In this document: one piece after another, positions 1 through 7,745 of the stretch
Layout: each line of letters begins with the position of its first letter
Position numbering within the stretch: the stretch's first letter is position 1
Assembly: GCA_002436485.1 (NCBI GenBank)
Contig: DJMK01000144.1
Coordinates: 1-15,852, forward strand
Direction: 5' to 3'
DNA: 15,852 nucleotides
Source: Proteobacteria bacterium UBA6492
GTDB lineage: Bacteria > Pseudomonadota > Gammaproteobacteria > UBA6429 > Thiohalophilaceae
The notes under the pieces: generated by a model
What the model was told of the DNA's origin: nothing
The model's database searches: none
What the model saw: the letters and a program-made list of their open reading frames with translations, nothing else
Made by a program: the position numbers and the translations under genes

Positions 1-1037
1 TCAAAGCCTGTCACCTGTCGATGATACTGGTGATTAAAATCAGTGATGAACTTCTGAATCAATAGCGGAATGTCATCACCCCGCTCACGTAGTGGTGGCA
101 TGTGTATCTTGACCACGTTGAGACGATGATAAAGGTCATGCCGGAATGCTCCCTCCGCGACACGCTTTTCCAGATCCTGGTTGGTGGCAACAATAAAACG
201 CACATCGATTTCAATGGGTTTGACGTCGCCCACACGCGTTACCTGTTGCTCCTGCACCACGCGTAATAACTTAACCTGCATGGAATCGGAAATATTACCA
301 ATCTCATCGAGAAACACCGTACCGCCTGTTGCCGCTTCCAACAGGCCCGGCTTTGATGACACGGCACCGGTAAACGCGCCCTTCTTGTGCCCGAATAGTT
401 CACTTTCCAGCAAGGTGTCGGTCAATGCGCCACAATCAATCACAATAAATGCTTTGCCGGCAAATTGCCCTTGCATATGTATTGCGCGTGCAGCCAGTTC
501 CTTGCCAGTACCGGATTCACCTTCAATAATGACGTTACAACGTACATCTGACAGTTTTTCAATAATCGAATATATTTTATGTATCGCTGGTGAATGCCCC
601 ACCATACCAAAACGGGTCTGTTCATCCTTGAGCTGTCTTTTCAATAACCGGTTTTCATTGACCAGCGCCTGGTGCTGTAACGTTTTTTCAATCTGCAGGC
701 GCAGTTCATCCATATCAAATGGTTTCTTGATAAAGTCACTCGCGCCCAAGCGCATCGCCTCGATGGCATTTTCCACGTCGGCATAACCGGTAATAATAAT
801 GAAGGGAATTTTTTCATCCAACTGACGTATTGCGCGCAACAGTTCAATGCCGGTAATTTTTGGCATGCGCAGGTCGCTGATAACCAGGTCGACCCTGTCA
901 CTTTTGAAAAACTGCAGTGCCGCTTCCGGGTCCTGGAAGACTTTGCAGCTATAGCTGGCACCCTCACTAAAGCGCACCATCAATTCTCCTGCCTTCGGAT
1001 CATCGTCAATGAAGAGTATGACTGGCTGACTACTCAT
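1..1037 (-). CDS. Sigma-54-dependent response regulator (NtrC family), C-terminus cut by the window edge
   Basis: A two-component response regulator that would activate sigma-54 RNA polymerase by ATP hydrolysis after phosphorylation. The 345 codons in the window stay open to the left edge. The receiver domain spans about residues 6-118, with the acidic pocket IDDDP at 10-14, phospho-acceptor D55 in VISDLRMP, T83 and K105 in KKPFD. The AAA+ domain starts near residue 143. It has Walker A GESGTGKE (173-180), the sigma-54 contact loop GAFTGA (220-225) and Walker B GGTVFLDEI (238-246). The DNA-binding helix-turn-helix domain expected at the C-terminus lies outside the window. The ATG at 1037-1035 overlaps the kinase stop codon as ATGA, so the two are translationally coupled and surely partners. 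The target genes cannot be told from the sequence. The family call is very secure; the specific regulator name is not. Confidence 0.96.
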   Translation of the reverse strand, partial: MSSQPVILFIDDDPKAGELMVRFSEGASYSCKVFQDPEAALQFFKSDRVDLVISDLRMPKITGIELLRAIRQLDEKIPFIIITGYADVENAIEAMRLGASDFIKKPFDMDELRLQIEKTLQHQALVNENRLLKRQLKDEQTRFGMVGHSPAIHKIYSIIEKLSDVRCNVIIEGESGTGKELAARAIHMQGQFAGKAFIVIDCGALTDTLLESELFGHKKGAFTGAVSSKPGLLEAATGGTVFLDEIGNISDSMQVKLLRVVQEQQVTRVGDVKPIEIDVRFIVATNQDLEKRVAEGAFRHDLYHRLNVVKIHMPPLRERGDDIPLLIQKFITDFNHQYHRQVTGF

Positions 1038-2965
1038 GATGGCGCAACCGACTGTTTTAACGGTATGGTCATGACTGCCGTAACTCCCGGCCCGGTATTG
1101 TTAGTGATTTGAAGTGTACCATTATGCCTTTCGATAATCCCGAGACAAACAGACAGACCAAGCCCATGGCCTTCGCCTTCCGGCTTGGTAGTAAAGAAAG
1201 GATCATAAATAGAATCAAGAGTATCCTCGCTAATCCCCGTGCCGGTATCAATAACACTGATTGATACTTCGTTTTCATCATTAGTAACAAACACCTTTAC
1301 TTCGCCATCACGCTCACTTGCATGTACCGCATTAATTAACAGGTTGATTAATGCCTGTTGCAGCTGTGCACGGTCCCCCTCAACAACAAGCTCCTCATCA
1401 CACTCATATGCAATGTATATGCCGGCGGTTTTTGCGGTCTGTCGCACCAGGTTGATTGTATCTTGCAACCATTTACCCATTTCAAACGGTGCATATTGCG
1501 GTGGTACCTGGCGTGCAAAGTTAAGAATACCTTTTACGATATCACTGGCACGCAATGCCTCTTCTTTTAATGACTTGAGATCAGACTGTAATCGAGGGTC
1601 CTTATCGTCAGAACTTCGTTCCAGTAACTTGGCATAGGACAGAATGTTGTTTAACGGGTTATTCAGTTCGTGACCTATACCGGCGGCCATTTGCCCGATA
1701 CTTGCAAGCTTGGCACTCTGTAGCATCATATGCTGTGCCTTGTCTCGTTCCTTGCTAGCCTGCTCCAGCGAATCCGCCATGGTATTAAAGGCTTGTTCGA
1801 GCTTGCGGACCTCATCAATTGGTGTCCGGGTAGTTGCGCGTTGTGATGCTTCACCTTTTGCATAGGACAAAAGGTTTGCCGACAATTCACGAATGGGTCG
1901 CGCAATGGTCCGCACGCCAAAGTCACTCAACAACAAACTAATACCCAGGGCAATAACCGCAATGGCCCAGATAACCAGTCGAATCTTGTTAAACGGTGCA
2001 TTGATCTTTTCATTATCAACCTGCATAACGACAATCCAGCTGGTCAACTGGCTTACATAGGGATACAGCTCGGCAAAATAGATATTCTGGTTACTTTCAC
2101 CATACACAGCATCGCCAAATGGTTTGTGCGTCACCAGTTCCAGCAGTTCTTCGCCATAGAGCTTCTGTACAGTATTCATTTCATCGCGGACCTGGGCAAA
2201 ACGTATTTCCTGCTTGTCGTCATACAAAACCATGCCATGACGGTTCGGGTTCTCCGGATTATTTTCAGTAACCGTAATAGTTGCGTTATACAGGCGCGGT
2301 GAATGATTAAGAATTCTGTCTATCGGCTCACCAAAAAGTGTCAGGCTAAGCGCGCCAACCAGCTTGTCGTCGACGTACAATGGTACGATATAGTCCAGTA
2401 GCGACAGTGTCGACATGAGTTCTGACTGTTGTGCATTATGTGGTAACACGATCATGCTGACTTCATCCCTGGGCAGCTTTTGCAGCATTGCATGAAACTC
2501 ATACGCGTCCACTTCCTGCTCCACGAACATTACGCCACTGATACTTTCATACACGGGAGTGCTACGACGATTATGACTGACCTTGATAAAACTGTTTCCA
2601 AACTTGTCCATTAACCGCATGGTATACATACCCTGCAAAATAGTTTGAAAGCCTTCGAAGTAATGATTTATACGGCTTCGGTGCACATTGAACATCGTGC
2701 CAATATTGCCGGTTTCGGATGCCTTTATTACCGGCAGGAATTCGCGAATAGCATTTGATCTTGCCAGGCCCAGCGCAAGATTTCGATGTGACTGTACATG
2801 CCGCTTTACTTCTTCCGAGATGGTATTGATATTGGTGTTAATCGACTCATTAACACCGTGCTTGTAGTCATACTCGATATAGTAGGTAGCGGAAATTGCC
2901 AACGCAGTGAGTGGCACAATGGTTGCGAGAAATACCCAGGAGAAAATATGTGTGCGAATACGCAA
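1034..2965 (-). CDS. Membrane sensor histidine kinase with periplasmic Cache-like sensor and HAMP domain
   Basis: A 643-residue sensor kinase of the NtrB/DctB/ZraS broad type, partner of the regulator at 1-1037. A first membrane helix (about 8-30) and a second (about 327-349) enclose a periplasmic region of about 300 residues. Its pattern, for example the stretch near 191-210, resembles a double Cache domain, an inference from appearance. A HAMP linker follows (about 350-405). The H-box contains GHELNNPLNNIL with phospho-acceptor H432. The ATPase domain shows the N-box NLLINAVHAS (541-550), DTGTG (573-577), FFTTK (590-594) and GHGLGL (599-604). There is no ATG near the start: TTG at 2965-2963 is the only start that keeps the first membrane helix. 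It is preceded by AGG eight bases upstream, overlapping the TAG stop of the upstream gene. The ligand is unknown. Confidence 0.95.
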   Translation of the reverse strand: MRIRTHIFSWVFLATIVPLTALAISATYYIEYDYKHGVNESINTNINTISEEVKRHVQSHRNLALGLARSNAIREFLPVIKASETGNIGTMFNVHRSRINHYFEGFQTILQGMYTMRLMDKFGNSFIKVSHNRRSTPVYESISGVMFVEQEVDAYEFHAMLQKLPRDEVSMIVLPHNAQQSELMSTLSLLDYIVPLYVDDKLVGALSLTLFGEPIDRILNHSPRLYNATITVTENNPENPNRHGMVLYDDKQEIRFAQVRDEMNTVQKLYGEELLELVTHKPFGDAVYGESNQNIYFAELYPYVSQLTSWIVVMQVDNEKINAPFNKIRLVIWAIAVIALGISLLLSDFGVRTIARPIRELSANLLSYAKGEASQRATTRTPIDEVRKLEQAFNTMADSLEQASKERDKAQHMMLQSAKLASIGQMAAGIGHELNNPLNNILSYAKLLERSSDDKDPRLQSDLKSLKEEALRASDIVKGILNFARQVPPQYAPFEMGKWLQDTINLVRQTAKTAGIYIAYECDEELVVEGDRAQLQQALINLLINAVHASERDGEVKVFVTNDENEVSISVIDTGTGISEDTLDSIYDPFFTTKPEGEGHGLGLSVCLGIIERHNGTLQITNNTGPGVTAVMTIPLKQSVAPS

Positions 2966-2973
2966 GTTAAAAA

Positions 2974-2976
2974 CCT
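2974..2976 (-). promoter_or_regulatory. Ribosome binding site deciding a TTG start of the kinase
   Basis: On the minus strand the upstream gene ends GATAG, and the next base gives TAGG. This AGG lies eight bases before TTG at 2965. The site overlaps the upstream stop codon, suggesting coupled translation. It is short, so the call rests mainly on the need for the N-terminal membrane helix and the in-frame TAG just upstream. Confidence 0.5.
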
Positions 2977-3628
2977 ATCGCCAGTTTTCAATCGCTCGCT
3001 GTGCAATACCATTGTCTGCGCGCACGACAAGACCAGTATGGGACATGCTTACCCGGAATATACCCTTGTCAACCATCGGCACATAGGCTGCACTGCCATA
3101 GACTGCATCAAGCCAGGGTATTTTCTTCTTGTGTTCACTGGCGAGCAACCACAAATCAATTCCCCTTGTATCCTCCAGCTCGTGCACTGTTCTGACAGCA
3201 CGACGTTCCTGCTGTACATCATGGTATCGCCCACTAATGCGCTCGAGCCGGTAGGAAGTTTTCATGCCGAGTAAATTCGCCAGCCCATGCCATTTCAAAA
3301 TGCGGGTATCCAGTTGCCATTCATCGCCTCGCAGTTCCAGCACACGCGAGCTGCTACCTTCCGGAATCAGGTAGACACGAAAATATTGTGGACCAAGAGC
3401 TTCGAAACGCACCTCTGCAACCGGCTGCTCCTGGTTAAATACCTGGTAGGTATAAAGGTTGATCGCAATGGCGACAAACAGCGCGGCACACGCCAGGAAC
3501 AGTAGTCCGGTCAATCCCTGCATACTCCCCGTCATGGGACGCCGCCGCCAGACACGCCGTACCCCGGCCCAGCATAACCAGGCGCCAAGAAACAGGAAAA
3601 AGGCTATCAAAACATAAAATACAGTCAT
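2975..3628 (-). CDS. Two-helix inner-membrane protein of unknown function, first gene of the two-component operon
   Basis: A 217-residue protein I do not recognise with certainty. Two hydrophobic segments (about residues 4-23 and 38-60) are separated by an arginine-rich loop with VRRVWRRRP at 23-31, which should lie in the cytoplasm by the positive-inside rule. About 150 mostly polar residues follow, probably periplasmic if both ends face outward. No enzymatic motif is visible. Similar proteins in gammaproteobacteria have, from memory, been given pump-like names, but nothing here looks like a transporter: there are only two helices. It stops with TAG at 2977-2975, ten bases before the kinase TTG and in the same frame, so all three genes probably share one transcript. 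A role as an accessory or signal-modulating partner of the kinase is inference from position only. ATG at 3628-3626 is the natural start. Confidence 0.85.
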   Translation of the reverse strand: MTVFYVLIAFFLFLGAWLCWAGVRRVWRRRPMTGSMQGLTGLLFLACAALFVAIAINLYTYQVFNQEQPVAEVRFEALGPQYFRVYLIPEGSSSRVLELRGDEWQLDTRILKWHGLANLLGMKTSYRLERISGRYHDVQQERRAVRTVHELEDTRGIDLWLLASEHKKKIPWLDAVYGSAAYVPMVDKGIFRVSMSHTGLVVRADNGIAQRAIENWR

Positions 3629-3668
3629 TGCTCAGGTTGCCGCTCGCTTTTGGTGATCCATACTGTTT

Positions 3669-3697
3669 ATATTAGGAATATACGGGAAGCTTGCCAA
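3669..3697 (-). promoter_or_regulatory. Predicted sigma70-like promoter for the membrane protein/kinase/regulator operon
   Basis: Reading the minus strand, TTGGCA (3697-3692, five of six to TTGACA) is followed after exactly 17 bases by TAATAT (3674-3669, four of six to TATAAT). It points toward the ATG at 3628. Its -35 lies in the left arm of the palindrome at 3694-3709. Consensus matching by eye only. Confidence 0.5.
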
Positions 3698-3709
3698 CTC
3701 AAAAGTTGG
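3694..3709. repeat. Perfect 6+6 bp palindrome between divergent promoters (operator candidate)
   Basis: CCAACT, a CAAA spacer, then AGTTGG. Each arm supplies the TTGG core of a -35 element on opposite strands, so a dimeric protein bound here would touch both promoters. It could instead be a by-product of two similar -35 sequences facing each other. Confidence 0.6.
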
Positions 3710-3735
3710 GACTGTGAAACAAGTCTGCGTATAAT
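3706..3735 (+). promoter_or_regulatory. Predicted sigma70-like promoter for lppL-lysA-dapF-DUF484-xerC
   Basis: A perfect TATAAT at 3730-3735 is preceded by TTGGGA at 3706-3711 (four of six to TTGACA) with an 18-base spacer. Transcription would begin near 3742, shortly before the lipoprotein ATG at 3764. The -35 lies in the right arm of the palindrome at 3694-3709. Confidence 0.65.
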
Positions 3736-3763
3736 GCACAGCATTATCATGCACAGGGAAATT

Positions 3764-3886
3764 ATGTCAGCACGTACCATAACAATGCTACTGGTACTGG
3801 CCATCTGCCTCGGCAGCATTGGCAGTATCACGGCGTGCGGTAAAAAAGGCCCGCTGTATATACCTGATAAAGAACAAACCCGTTAA
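3764..3886 (+). CDS. lppL: Small outer-membrane lipoprotein LppL/YifL-like
   Basis: A 40-residue lipoprotein of the family found directly upstream of lysA in many gammaproteobacteria; its function is not established. The hydrophobic signal MLLVLAICLGSIGSI is followed by TAC and the family signature CGKKGPLYIP. The lipidated Cys is residue 23 from this start, and the mature peptide is only about 18 residues. I chose ATG 3764 because AGGGA lies four bases upstream and because the family is about 40-50 residues long. The frame is open further upstream: in-frame ATGs at 3749 and 3734 are less likely, and the 3734 one overlaps the predicted -10 element. It is the first gene of the lysA operon, with 20 bases to the next start. 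Confidence 0.88.
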   Translation: MSARTITMLLVLAICLGSIGSITACGKKGPLYIPDKEQTR

Positions 3887-3906
3887 CACTCAACCACGTA
3901 AAACCG

Positions 3907-5160
3907 ATGGATTATTTTGAATACCGCAATAACGCGTTATTTGCCGAAGATGTCGCGGTTGCAGATATCGCTGGCAAGTATGGTACGCCCTGTTATGTCT
4001 ACTCGCGAGCCACGCTTGAGCGGCACTGGCGTGCCTTTGATAGCGCGTTGGCTGGTACCGATCACCTGGTTTGTTACGCAGTCAAGGCCAACTCCAACCT
4101 GGCCGTGCTAAACATACTTGCCCGGCTTGGCTCTGGTTTTGATATTGTGTCCGTTGGTGAACTGGAGCGGGTACTCGCCGCCGGTGGCGATGCCGACAAG
4201 GTCGTGTTTTCCGGTGTTGCGAAGCGCGCCGATGAAATGCAGCGTGCCCTGGAAGTCGGGATTTACTGCTTTAACGTCGAGTCCGAAGCAGAATTACACC
4301 GGCTGAATGAAGTCGCTGCCGGCATGGGCAAAATCGCCAATATCTCGCTACGCGTGAATCCGGATGTCGATGCGCAAACCCATCCATATATTTCCACTGG
4401 TCTGAAAGAAAACAAGTTCGGTATCGCTATCGAGGACGCGCAGCGTGTATACCAGATAGCAACTTCACTCAAAAACTTAAACGTTACCGGGGTTGACTGT
4501 CATATCGGATCGCAGCTGGTATCCACTGCACCATTTGTCGATGCACTGGCACGTGTGCTGGAACTTTTGGACAAGCTGGCTGCCGATGGAATTGAAATTA
4601 AGCATATAGATATTGGCGGTGGACTGGGTATTCGATATCGTGACGAAGCCCCACCGGAGCCGAGCATGTATGCCTCGGCTATTCGCGAGGCTTTGGGTGA
4701 TCGTAAACTCAAGATCATCATGGAACCAGGGCGCGCCATTGCCGGCAATGCAGGCATACTGGTAACCCGGGTCGAGTACCTGAAACATAATGAAGATCGC
4801 CACTTTGCCATCGTGGATGCGGCCATGAATGACCTGATGCGCCCGGCCCTCTATAACGCCTGGCAAGAAATCATTCCGGTGATCCTGTCAGCTGAAGGTG
4901 AAACACATCACTATGATATTGTCGGCCCGGTGTGTGAGACCGGTGATTTTCTAGGTAAAGAACGTGAACTGCAACTGGCTATTGGTGACCTGCTGGCCGT
5001 TCGCTCTGCCGGTGCCTATGGTTTTAGCATGAGTTCAAACTACAATACACGGCCACGCGCTACTGAACTTATTGTTGACGGTGCACACGTGCATGTGGCG
5101 CGTGAACGCGAAACCCTGACTTCACTCTATGCCGGTGAACACCTGTTGCCCAATAACTGA
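3907..5160 (+). CDS. lysA: Diaminopimelate decarboxylase
   Basis: A PLP-dependent cytoplasmic enzyme that decarboxylates meso-diaminopimelate to L-lysine, the last step of the DAP pathway. Its 417 residues are the usual length. The fold-type III alanine-racemase-like barrel shows the Schiff-base lysine K60 in YAVKANSN, H199 in CHIGSQ, the phosphate-binding GGGLG (237-241) and EPGR (273-276). The active-site Cys motif is CETGDFLG (343-350), and YGFSMSSNYN (371-380) follows near the C-terminus. The ATG at 3907 has only a poor ribosome site, so it may be translated by coupling with lppL twenty bases upstream. It is followed by a 128-base gap and then dapF, the preceding enzyme of the pathway. 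Confidence 0.98.
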   Translation: MDYFEYRNNALFAEDVAVADIAGKYGTPCYVYSRATLERHWRAFDSALAGTDHLVCYAVKANSNLAVLNILARLGSGFDIVSVGELERVLAAGGDADKVVFSGVAKRADEMQRALEVGIYCFNVESEAELHRLNEVAAGMGKIANISLRVNPDVDAQTHPYISTGLKENKFGIAIEDAQRVYQIATSLKNLNVTGVDCHIGSQLVSTAPFVDALARVLELLDKLAADGIEIKHIDIGGGLGIRYRDEAPPEPSMYASAIREALGDRKLKIIMEPGRAIAGNAGILVTRVEYLKHNEDRHFAIVDAAMNDLMRPALYNAWQEIIPVILSAEGETHHYDIVGPVCETGDFLGKERELQLAIGDLLAVRSAGAYGFSMSSNYNTRPRATELIVDGAHVHVARERETLTSLYAGEHLLPNN

Positions 5161-5288
5161 TACAAACAGCAAACTTCACTTGAGTGTCTTGGTCAGTAAT
5201 CTATTGCATGGACTGTATCAATACCCCCCAGTCCTGCTAAGATGCCTGTAAGCTGAACAAACAGGACGACACGCTGAGATCATTGTCC
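5161..5288. other. Gap between lysA and dapF, no gene seen
   Basis: This is the longest gap inside the plus-strand operon. It holds a modest inverted repeat, GGACTG at 5210-5215 and CAGTCC at 5229-5234, with a 13-base loop rich in C, and a TAAGAT (5238-5243) that could serve as a -10 without a convincing -35. It could carry an internal promoter for dapF-DUF484-xerC, but support is weak. Confidence 0.3.
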
Positions 5289-6119
5289 ATGACAGTTCGA
5301 TTCACAAAAATGCATGGCCTTGGTAATGACTTCATGGTCATTGATAATACCGCTCAGCAGTTCGCACCGGGTCCTGAGCTTATCCGTCAGCTATCTGATC
5401 GTCATTTTGGCGTTGGCTTTGACCAGCTGTTACTGGTGGAAGCTACCAAAAACCCCGCAGTGGATTTTCGTTACCGTATTTTCAATGCCGATGGTGGCGA
5501 AGTTGAACAATGTGGTAATGGTGCGCGCTGTTTCGCCCGCTTTGTCACTACAAAAGGCCTGACCGACAAGCAAACCATTCGTGTTGAAACCCTCAAGGGC
5601 ATTCTCGAGTTACAACTGTCAGAAAATGATCAGGTCACGGTCAATATGGGTATACCCGTGTTTGAACCCGTGAAAATTCCTTTTCTGACCGACCGCCAAT
5701 GCAATGAATATGATATCCAACCCGGGGGCCGTTCCATCGTGATTGGTGCCTTATCCATGGGAAACCCGCATGCCGTCACGCTGGTGGAAGACATCAATGA
5801 AGCGCCTGTGCTTACACTGGGGCCGCAAATTGAAGCCTATGAGCAGTTTCCAGAGCGCGTTAATGCTGGCTTCATGCAGGTTATTTCGCGATCAGAAATC
5901 CGTGTACGGGTATATGAACGGGGTGCGGGTGAAACACTGGCGTGTGGTTCTGGTGCCTGCGCAGCTGTTGTTGTTGGCCGATTATGGGATTTACTGGATG
6001 AAAAGGTTCAAGTCCACCTCACAGGTGGTACACTTAATATAGAATGGCAAGGGGAAGGGCGGCCTGTGATGATGACCGGTCCGGCAGTAACAGTCTACGA
6101 AGGTGAGATTGCTATATGA
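5289..6119 (+). CDS. dapF: Diaminopimelate epimerase
   Basis: A cofactor-independent racemase that converts LL- to meso-diaminopimelate, supplying both peptidoglycan and LysA. Its 276 residues are the standard length. The two catalytic cysteines sit in the expected signatures: C75 in EQCGNGARCFARF and C219 in LACGSGACAAVVVG. The start TVRFTKMHGLGNDF is typical. An in-frame TTG at 5283 would add two residues, but ATG 5289 fits the family and has GAG at 5276-5278 about ten bases upstream. The stop overlaps the start of the DUF484 gene as ATGA, so those two are coupled. Confidence 0.98.
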   Translation: MTVRFTKMHGLGNDFMVIDNTAQQFAPGPELIRQLSDRHFGVGFDQLLLVEATKNPAVDFRYRIFNADGGEVEQCGNGARCFARFVTTKGLTDKQTIRVETLKGILELQLSENDQVTVNMGIPVFEPVKIPFLTDRQCNEYDIQPGGRSIVIGALSMGNPHAVTLVEDINEAPVLTLGPQIEAYEQFPERVNAGFMQVISRSEIRVRVYERGAGETLACGSGACAAVVVGRLWDLLDEKVQVHLTGGTLNIEWQGEGRPVMMTGPAVTVYEGEIAI

Positions 6120-6832
6120 CAACGCAACACAAGAAAACCAATAAACCAGTCCTGGATGAAAACGAAAAAGCGGTTGTTAAATATTTGCGTGACAACCCGG
6201 ACTTTTTTGAACGCCATATGGACCTGCTGGCTGATATGACCTTACCGCATGATAGCGGCGCCATTTCGCTCATTGAGCGGCAGGTACAGATCCTGCGCGA
6301 ACAAAAGGATGCCAACAAGAAGAAACTCAACACCCTGATCCAGAATGCACAGCTCAATGAACGGCTCAGTGAGCGCATCAATAAATTTATTCTGGCCTTA
6401 CTGGACGCAGATGATCTGGATGCTGTACTGGATATCGTGCAAACCAGGCTGACCAAGGATTTTGATGCCGACGCAGTCGTGGTACGCCTGTTTGATACAG
6501 GCCATCCTGCCATGGCGGCACGCCCTGAGATCGTTGACTGGAGTGAGCCGGTGATGGGTGCATTTGAGAAAGTCATCAAGGACAAAAAACCGGTATGCGG
6601 GCGACTCAAGCATGGGCAGCTCGAATCGTTGTTCAGTGACGAAGCCGGCCAGATTGCCTCGGCTGCATTAATTCCGCTGGTTGCCAATGAAGACAGCACA
6701 ACCTGCTACGGCTTGCTGGCCATAGGCAGCCACCAGTCTGATCGTTTTCGTGCTGACATGGGTACCCTGTTCCTGTCACAGATCGGAAAAATTCTTTCGC
6801 GTGTGTTAAAGCAGCAGCTTGAGAAGGTTTGA
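6116..6832 (+). CDS. DUF484 family protein (GAF-like domain)
   Basis: A 238-residue cytoplasmic protein of the DUF484 family, commonly encoded between dapF and xerC in gammaproteobacteria; its function is not established. The first 45 residues contain the typical segment YLRDNPDFFERHMDLL (23-38). A predicted coiled coil follows, rich in Q, E and K (about 50-95). The C-terminal part (about 95-236) looks like a GAF-type alpha/beta domain, suggesting small-molecule or protein binding. ATG 6116 overlaps the dapF stop, and its own TGA overlaps the xerC ATG, so translation is coupled on both sides. A link to XerC activity is inferred only from conserved neighbourhood. Confidence 0.93.
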   Translation: MTTQHKKTNKPVLDENEKAVVKYLRDNPDFFERHMDLLADMTLPHDSGAISLIERQVQILREQKDANKKKLNTLIQNAQLNERLSERINKFILALLDADDLDAVLDIVQTRLTKDFDADAVVVRLFDTGHPAMAARPEIVDWSEPVMGAFEKVIKDKKPVCGRLKHGQLESLFSDEAGQIASAALIPLVANEDSTTCYGLLAIGSHQSDRFRADMGTLFLSQIGKILSRVLKQQLEKV

Positions 6833-7731
6833 TGCAAGCAGTCGATCACAAGCTCGTTGATCAATTTTTCAAAAAACTGCAACACGAACGACAACTGTCT
6901 TCGCACACCATTACCAACTACCAACGCGATCTAAACAGGTTCATCAGCTACCTGGATAACCAGTCAATTACTGGTTGGTCAAACGTCAGTGAAACCAATG
7001 TCCGGAGCTATGTATCGTCGCGTCATCGCCAGCAACTTGCCGCACGCAGCCTGCAACGTGAACTCAGCGCAATACGCAGTTTTTTCAATTACCTGATTAC
7101 CGAACAGGTCATTCGGTATAACCCGGCCAAATCAGTTCAGGCACCCAAAGCAAAACAACCGTTACCAAAGACGCTGGATGTCGACCAGCTGCAACGGCTA
7201 CTGGAAATTACTGATAACGAACCGCTAGCCATTCGTGATCGTGCCATCCTTGAACTGTTTTATTCTTCCGGTTTGCGACTGGCGGAACTGGTCAGCCTGG
7301 ATCTTGATCAACTTGATCTCAGCCAGGCCATGTTGAGTGTTACTGGTAAGGGTAACAAAACCCGCCGCCTGCCCGTTGGCCGCAAAGCGATTGAGGCATT
7401 ACAACAGTGGTTAAACATTCGAAAGGATTTTACAAGAACAGACAACAACGCGGTCTTTCTTAGTCAACAGGGAGCTCGGCTATCAGCACGCAGTGTGCAA
7501 CAACGCATGCGACACTGGGCGCAAAAACAGGGGCTGAACAGTCATGTTCACCCACACATGCTGCGCCACTCCTTTGCCAGCCATGTGCTTGAATCCAGCG
7601 GCGACCTGCGCGCAGTGCAGGAACTACTGGGGCATAGTGATATTAACACCACCCAGATTTATACCCACCTCGACTTTCAACACCTCGCCAGTGTTTATGA
7701 CAAGGCTCACCCAAGGGCAAACAAAAAATAA
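6832..7731 (+). CDS. xerC: Tyrosine recombinase XerC
   Basis: A site-specific tyrosine recombinase that with XerD resolves chromosome dimers at dif during division. Its 299 residues match the family. The N-terminal core-binding domain occupies about 6-90. The catalytic domain shows all six expected residues: R149 in SSGLRLAEL, K173 in TGKGNKTRRL, H242 and R245 in HPHMLRHSFASH, H268 in LLGHSDINTT and the nucleophile Y277 in TQIYTH. I chose ATG 6832 (overlap TGATG with the DUF484 stop) over the TTG three bases earlier. AAGG at 6824-6827 lies four bases before the ATG. In Pseudomonas a HAD-family hydrolase follows xerC; here the operon ends and the next genes face the other way. Confidence 0.97.
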   Translation: MQAVDHKLVDQFFKKLQHERQLSSHTITNYQRDLNRFISYLDNQSITGWSNVSETNVRSYVSSRHRQQLAARSLQRELSAIRSFFNYLITEQVIRYNPAKSVQAPKAKQPLPKTLDVDQLQRLLEITDNEPLAIRDRAILELFYSSGLRLAELVSLDLDQLDLSQAMLSVTGKGNKTRRLPVGRKAIEALQQWLNIRKDFTRTDNNAVFLSQQGARLSARSVQQRMRHWAQKQGLNSHVHPHMLRHSFASHVLESSGDLRAVQELLGHSDINTTQIYTHLDFQHLASVYDKAHPRANKK

Positions 7732-7745
7732 TTACGTAAATCAGG

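Noticed and set aside
181..786. A 201-codon open frame on the plus strand
   Set aside because: It is antisense to the response regulator, whose minus-strand frame carries intact receiver, Walker A, GAFTGA and Walker B motifs. The plus-strand translation has no recognisable domain.
2798..3274. A 158-codon plus-strand frame across the kinase start and the membrane-protein gene
   Set aside because: It lies opposite two well supported genes, has no ribosome site I could see, and has a composition typical of shadow frames.
5204..5243. Internal promoter TTGCAT / TAAGAT before dapF
   Set aside because: The spacing of 28 bases is too long for a sigma70 promoter, and no better -35 was found.
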